Program-made: the position numbers and the translations under genes | Shown here: in pieces, positions 16,114 through 19,248 of the stretch | Layout of the letters: the number at the start of each line of letters is the position of its first letter | Numbering within the stretch: the first letter of the stretch is position 1 | The notes under the pieces: generated by a model | Seen by the model: the letters and a program-made list of their open reading frames with translations, nothing else | What the model was told of the DNA's origin: nothing | The model's database searches: none | DNA from: an uncultured Lachnospiraceae bacterium | GTDB lineage: Bacteria; Bacillota_A; Clostridia; Lachnospirales; Lachnospiraceae | Length of the DNA stretch: 19,248 nucleotides | Assembly (NCBI GenBank): GCA_910587905.1 | Contig: CAJUOF010000214.1 | Span: 1 to 19,248 of the forward strand | Reading direction: 5' to 3'

Positions 16114-16133
16114 CCCGTTTCCTCCTCCCTAGA

Positions 16134-16709
16134 TCATTTTACAATCCCCATGTCCGACAGAGGCCAGACACGAAATACAATTTTTCCAATTATCATCTTC
16201 TGCTCGATGCAGCCAATGGCCCGGTTCCGGCTATCGACAGAAACCGATCTGTGGTCCCCCAAAACGAAAAGCCTTCCCTCCGGCACCTGATATGGCAGTT
16301 CAATGTCAAAATCTCCCCGAGTCTTTTCACTGACATATGGCTCTTCGAGCAACTGGTCATTCACATAGACATTTCCTTCCTCGTCGATGTTCACCCACTG
16401 CCCCGGTGTCGCGATCACCCGCTTCAGCAGAATATCATTTCCATAATAAAATGCGATTACATCGCCTGTTTTTAGTTTTTTATTGTTTACTGCGACAACT
16501 ATATCGCCGTCATGGAGGGTTTCCTCCATGGAATCCCCGGATATCTGCAAAACCGGACAGACAAACACGGCGATCAGCACCACCACCGCGATCACGACCA
16601 CAAGGGCCCCGACGGTAATCCCTACCACTCGTCTGTGGGAGCGCTTATTCTTCTCCTTTTGCAGCTCCTTCCTGACCAGTTCGTCCAGTGACTTTTCTTC
16701 TACTCCCAT
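16134..16709 (-). CDS. lepB: Signal peptidase I (Ser-Lys type)
   Basis: A 191-residue membrane protease. A charged cytoplasmic N-terminus (1-27) is followed by a single span at about 28-50. Box B ISGDSMEETL carries nucleophile Ser60, box D LLKRVIATPG carries Lys96, and box E GDHRSVSVDSRN (151-162) is close to the classical GDNRxxSxDSR. All catalytic residues are present, so it should be active, unlike SipA-type chaperones of some streptococcal pilus loci. It lies 20 bases before the giant adhesin gene and overlaps the coiled-coil gene by 10 bases; AAAGGAG precedes its ATG. Cleavage of the unusual N-terminus of the adhesin and of the pilin signal peptides is a likely job, inferred from position. 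It differs in mechanism from the SipW-type enzyme at 3697-4251. Confidence 0.92.
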   Translation of the reverse strand: MGVEEKSLDELVRKELQKEKNKRSHRRVVGITVGALVVVIAVVVLIAVFVCPVLQISGDSMEETLHDGDIVVAVNNKKLKTGDVIAFYYGNDILLKRVIATPGQWVNIDEEGNVYVNDQLLEEPYVSEKTRGDFDIELPYQVPEGRLFVLGDHRSVSVDSRNRAIGCIEQKMIIGKIVFRVWPLSDMGIVK

Positions 16710-17158
16710 GGTTCGCTCCTTTCAAAAGGCTGCTGTCCTCCACCCTCTTGTTCAGAGCCGGTCTTTTTTCGGCCGCCATACATCCTCTCGATATTTTCCA
16801 AATACTGATTTGCCGCCTCCTGGGCTGCTTCAAAGACCCCGTTCAGCTTTAAGGCCGCCTCTGCAATGGAGCCTGCCTCCCGCAAGCGGATTCTTCGATC
16901 CGCCCTGTGCTTCTCCAAATCGCTTTTCAGCGTCTTAATCTGCAGATCTTTTTTGTCAAGACGACCGGCCAGCTTATGTATCTTTGCGTCCTTGCTATTT
17001 AAACGAGCCTTGAGGCGCTCATAGCCGTCTTCCAACTCTTGAAGCTTTTTTTCTGTTTTGTCGAGCTGGAGTCGAAGTTCCTTTTCTTCCTGTACCTGTG
17101 TCAGCAGTAATTGAAGAACCTCCCTGCGGTTCAATTTACGAAATTCTTTTTCTGTCAT
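16700..17158 (-). CDS. Coiled-coil protein of unknown function, first gene of the pilus operon
   Basis: A 152-residue, highly charged protein without signal peptide or membrane span. ATG at 17158 has a TAGGGAG site about 7 bases upstream; the frame extends ten codons further without support. The N-terminus MTEKEFRKLNRREVLQLLL is followed by a long coiled coil (about 18-90; heptads of Leu with Glu/Lys). The segment REAGSIAEAALKLNGVFEAA (about 93-112) is a signature that I recall from small Lachnospiraceae proteins next to signal peptidase and pilus genes, sometimes labelled DNA repair protein without evidence. The tail is Gly/Glu-rich. It overlaps the signal peptidase gene by 10 bases. A cytoplasmic scaffold that organises secretion or pilus assembly is a guess from location. 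Confidence 0.82.
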   Translation of the reverse strand: MTEKEFRKLNRREVLQLLLTQVQEEKELRLQLDKTEKKLQELEDGYERLKARLNSKDAKIHKLAGRLDKKDLQIKTLKSDLEKHRADRRIRLREAGSIAEAALKLNGVFEAAQEAANQYLENIERMYGGRKKTGSEQEGGGQQPFERSEPWE

Positions 17159-17227
17159 CACGTGCTCCCTATCGGCGGCTTTCACCACACAACTATATTA
17201 TGCGGAAGAACCATACCGTTTCCTACG

Positions 17228-17241
17228 ATTGCTCTAGCAAT
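17228..17241. promoter_or_regulatory. Palindrome ATTGCT-CT-AGCAAT in the pilus operon leader
   Basis: A perfect inverted repeat with 6-base arms and a 2-base centre lies in the predicted 5' untranslated region of the pilus operon, about 75 bases downstream of its candidate start point. It could be an operator or a small RNA hairpin. Its layout (6-2-6) matches the palindrome at 17341-17354 but the sequence differs. Confidence 0.4.
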
Positions 17242-17322
17242 ATGTTACAACAAAAGCCGGAAACATGCAATCCATCCGCTCAATAAGCAGAACTGTATCC
17301 CGGTAACTTTTCTCGTATAATT

Positions 17323-17351
17323 ATTATATCGTCTCTATTTGTTATAAGTAT
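17323..17351 (-). promoter_or_regulatory. Candidate promoter of the pilus operon
   Basis: On the minus strand a perfect TATAAT lies at 17323-17328. The expected -35 position (about 17346-17351, ATACTT) is a poor match and falls within the palindrome at 17341-17354. The leader to the first start codon would be about 158 bases. A good -10 with a poor -35 fits an activator-dependent promoter, for example one controlled by the BTAD protein at 2490-3707; that link is inference. Confidence 0.45.
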
Positions 17352-17354
17352 AAC
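17341..17354. promoter_or_regulatory. Palindromic operator candidate GTTATA-AG-TATAAC
   Basis: A perfect inverted repeat with 6-base arms and a 2-base centre overlaps the -35 position of the candidate pilus promoter. Location and symmetry fit a dimeric regulator site. It is AT-rich, so chance cannot be excluded. Confidence 0.45.
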
Positions 17355-17366
17355 AGGCCTACCGTC

Positions 17367-17414
17367 AAAAAAAGCGTCAAAGATTTTTAAAAAAAGCGGT
17401 TTTTCCTCAAAAAA
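17367..17414. other. Phased A-tracts (possible curved DNA)
   Basis: Three A-runs occur at 17367-17373, 17389-17395 and 17409-17414, spaced about 22 and 20 bases apart, roughly two helical turns. The first two are exact direct repeats of AAAAAAAGCG. They lie upstream of the candidate acyltransferase promoter and could bend DNA or act as UP-like elements. The remainder of the 333-base gap (17159-17491) holds the promoters and palindromes listed separately and no gene that I can support. Confidence 0.4.
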
Positions 17415-17420
17415 TGAGAC

Positions 17421-17454
17421 TTGACTTTTTTCCTAAACAATGAAATCATATACT
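17421..17454 (+). promoter_or_regulatory. Candidate promoter of the acyltransferase pair
   Basis: TTGACT (17421-17426) is a strong -35 match. The best -10, TATACT (17449-17454), is 22 bases away, which is longer than normal. A closer -10 at about 18-19 bases (ATCATA or TCATAT) is weaker. The promoter region is plausible but the exact -10 is uncertain. Transcription would begin 30-40 bases before the ATG at 17492. Confidence 0.4.
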
Positions 17455-17491
17455 TGATATCGGAAATGAATGAATTCAGGAGGTGCCAGGG

Positions 17492-18499
17492 ATGGAGACA
17501 GTAAAACGGCTCCCCGGCCTGGACGGCCTGCGCGCCATCTTTTGTGTCGGAATCGTACTTTATCATGTGAACAGCATTTTTCACTCCGTCTTTTTGGGAC
17601 TGCTTCGCCCCGTCTATGCCTTCGGCGGTTATTTCGGAAATTATGCCTTTTTTATCATCAGCGGCCTGCTCACGGCCTTTCATTATAGAAAAGAACTCCT
17701 CGAAAACCACTGCCGTTTTCGCCCCTTTATCCGAAAGCAAATTTTCAAAATCTATCCTCTCTATCTTCTTTCCAATGTTGTGGTCATGCTTTTGCCGGGC
17801 AGAGAGATCACGCTCGGGCAGACGTTAGCTACTGCATGTTTGATGGCCGGCGGCAAGCCTTATGTCCCCTATAATCAGCCCGCTTGGTTCTTATGCGTAT
17901 TGATGTTCTGCTATCTCCTCTATTATCTGACCGGAACCCTTTCCCGCCGCCATTCTGGTTTGTATCTTCCTTTATGCGGCTTTTTTATGCTCGGCGGAAT
18001 GCTCCTCATGAAACTTGCCTGGAACATTCCTTTTCTCTCCTGCACTTACGGGGAGGGGTATTTCAACTTCTTTCTCGGCGTACTCTTTTGGGAGGCGGTG
18101 AGGAGTCCTGCGATCGGCCGGAAGAAGGTGCTGGCTGCTGCCTGTACCATCTTGTCGGTGGCAGCCGTCTGTATTGCCTATTTCGGTCTGGCAGACACGC
18201 CGGGAGAGATGAGATGGAACATTACAATTATCTGCCTGAGTTTCATCTGCCTTGCCCTGTATGCAAAGCCCTTGACAAAGCTGCTGGAAGTTCCTCCTCT
18301 GCGCGCGCTGGGCACATGCAGTTTTTCTGTCTATCTGTGGCATGTTCCCTTTGCCATGTGGTTTCTTTTGCTGGAGAGAAGGCTGGGCCTTCGCATCATC
18401 GACCAACGGCCAAACTTGATTCTGTATCTCGTTTTGCTGATGGAACTGTCCATCGTATCCCACCATATCCTGGAACGCAAAAGGAGGGCCCTTCCATGA
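17492..18499 (+). CDS. Membrane acyltransferase, acyltransferase 3 (OafA/WecH-like) family
   Basis: A 335-residue polytopic membrane protein with about ten hydrophobic segments. The N-terminus has LPGLDGLRAI and then IVLYHV, in which His25 is the conserved catalytic-type histidine. Later FFIISGLLTAFHYRK, FIRKQIFKIYPLYLL and, near the end, SFSVYLWHVPFAMWF match the family. Length is normal. ATG at 17492 has AGGAGG 8 bases upstream; a GTG at 17483 overlaps that site and is unlikely. Such enzymes acetylate or acylate sugars of surface polysaccharides, teichoic acids or lipids; the substrate here is unknown. Its stop overlaps the next start by ATGA, so it is translationally coupled to the O-antigen-ligase-like gene. 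It is divergent from the pilus operon. Confidence 0.88.
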   Translation: METVKRLPGLDGLRAIFCVGIVLYHVNSIFHSVFLGLLRPVYAFGGYFGNYAFFIISGLLTAFHYRKELLENHCRFRPFIRKQIFKIYPLYLLSNVVVMLLPGREITLGQTLATACLMAGGKPYVPYNQPAWFLCVLMFCYLLYYLTGTLSRRHSGLYLPLCGFFMLGGMLLMKLAWNIPFLSCTYGEGYFNFFLGVLFWEAVRSPAIGRKKVLAAACTILSVAAVCIAYFGLADTPGEMRWNITIICLSFICLALYAKPLTKLLEVPPLRALGTCSFSVYLWHVPFAMWFLLLERRLGLRIIDQRPNLILYLVLLMELSIVSHHILERKRRALP

Positions 18500-19248
18500 A
18501 AATCACCCGTCACGCTCTGCTCGAATTCCTCGCTCCGGCCGCTGCCCTGCCCCTTCTGTCTGCACTGATCTTTGGCGGTGTGGGGGACATCTTTATGACC
18601 AGCCTGCTTGGATTATTTCTATGTCTTATAGGTTTCCTACAGAAATCGGCACAGATTGATTTGAAGATTTTTATCCCATATCTTGTGTATTGCCTCATCA
18701 GCATGCTCTCTGCCTTCAATGTATATGGAACGATTGTGTCCGGCTCTTATGTGCCCAGACAGCCCCTTTTCCTGGTCCTCTATCTTCTCATGGCTTCCTT
18801 TCAGCCTAAACAGCGGGCGCTTCTGAAACAGATGTGCGTCCTATTTGCGGTTGCCGTAGCCGCCCTCAGCCTCGGTCAATTCATGATAGACGCCGTCCTT
18901 TATGGCAGGGCTCAAAGACTGGGAGGCCTTTTAGAAAATCCAAATGCTCTGGGCATCTTTCTTGTGGTGAGTTGGTTTGCGCTTATGCACTGCACTGCGG
19001 ACCAGAAGGAGGACGGTATTTTTCTGATCCCTTTTCTTCCAAACCTGGAGCCGATTTTGCTGGTTGCTCTCGCCCTGACCTTGTCCATGGGGAGCTTTGT
19101 CTCCATGGCCGTGGGGATCCTGGTGCTCCTTGTTGAAAAAAAACGGCGGACCTCCTCCTGGGAAACCTTCCGTTCTGCCTGCCGGATTCTCGCCAGACTA
19201 AGCCTTGGGATCGGAAGCGGCATACTCATCTATCTCACCGCCACCCGC
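18496..19248 (+). CDS. O-antigen ligase/polymerase-like membrane protein, 3' end outside window
   Basis: Begins with ATG at 18496 in an ATGA overlap with the acyltransferase stop, preceded by AAGGAGGGCCC. It stays open for 251 codons to the right edge. Hydrophobic segments lie at about 10-47, 58-75, 85-102, 115-133 and further on. The segment GRAQRLGGLLENPNALGIFL (about 139-158), followed by a serine-rich turn (LTLSMGSFVSMAVGIL, about 197-212), matches the GR-x-x-G-x-x-x-NPN pattern of Wzy/WaaL (O-antigen ligase) proteins. The family joins or polymerises glycan chains on the outer face of the membrane. In a Gram-positive host, capsule or wall polysaccharide polymerisation is more likely than lipopolysaccharide ligation. 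The C-terminal loop with the usual active-site residues is not visible. Confidence 0.72.
   Translation, partial: MKITRHALLEFLAPAAALPLLSALIFGGVGDIFMTSLLGLFLCLIGFLQKSAQIDLKIFIPYLVYCLISMLSAFNVYGTIVSGSYVPRQPLFLVLYLLMASFQPKQRALLKQMCVLFAVAVAALSLGQFMIDAVLYGRAQRLGGLLENPNALGIFLVVSWFALMHCTADQKEDGIFLIPFLPNLEPILLVALALTLSMGSFVSMAVGILVLLVEKKRRTSSWETFRSACRILARLSLGIGSGILIYLTATR

Noticed and set aside
1..19248. Mobile element, phage, tRNA or rRNA genes
   Set aside because: No transposase, integrase, terminal repeats, tRNA-like cloverleaf or rRNA sequence was recognised on either strand.

Overview
The window looks like chromosomal DNA from a low-to-mid GC Gram-positive gut anaerobe, most likely a Lachnospiraceae-type Clostridia. 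The evidence is strong AGGAGG-type ribosome binding sites, a sortase-dependent pilus, SipW/TasA-class secreted proteins, Cys/His-repeat adhesins and proteins whose motifs are familiar from that family. This placement is inference; no rRNA or marker gene is present.

Almost the whole window is one cell-surface locus on the minus strand. Read 5' to 3' it starts near 17.3 kb with a coiled-coil protein and a Ser-Lys signal peptidase I. A giant Cys/His-repeat beta-helix tip adhesin (1619 aa), an LPGTG backbone pilin, a class C sortase and an accessory SpaA-like protein follow. The frame then passes without a clear terminator into a second module: two SipW/TasA-class secreted proteins (the first broken by a frameshift in its signal peptide), an LIKTG-anchored protein, a MucBP-like membrane protein, a SipW-type Ser-His signal peptidase, a BTAD-family regulator with a degenerate GGDEF-like tail, and a small conserved protein of unknown function. 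Several junctions are 4-base ATGA overlaps, so these genes are probably translated as a coupled unit. The only large gap, about 100 bases between backbone pilin and sortase, holds a very stable hairpin.

Downstream, after a short intergenic stretch with its own promoter, a further large surface protein begins (1-1749, minus) and runs off the left edge. It carries one copy of the Cys/His motif repeated ten times in the tip adhesin.

On the right, a 333-base divergent intergenic region with two 6-2-6 palindromes and phased A-tracts separates the pilus operon from a plus-strand pair: a membrane acyltransferase (acyltransferase 3 family) and an O-antigen-ligase/polymerase-like membrane protein that runs off the right edge. 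These suggest surface-glycan modification.

Working model (inference): the first module builds a covalent pilus with a large tip adhesin. The second secretes TasA-like subunits through a dedicated SipW-type peptidase and may self-regulate through the BTAD protein. No RNA genes, insertion sequences, CRISPR arrays or phage genes were seen.
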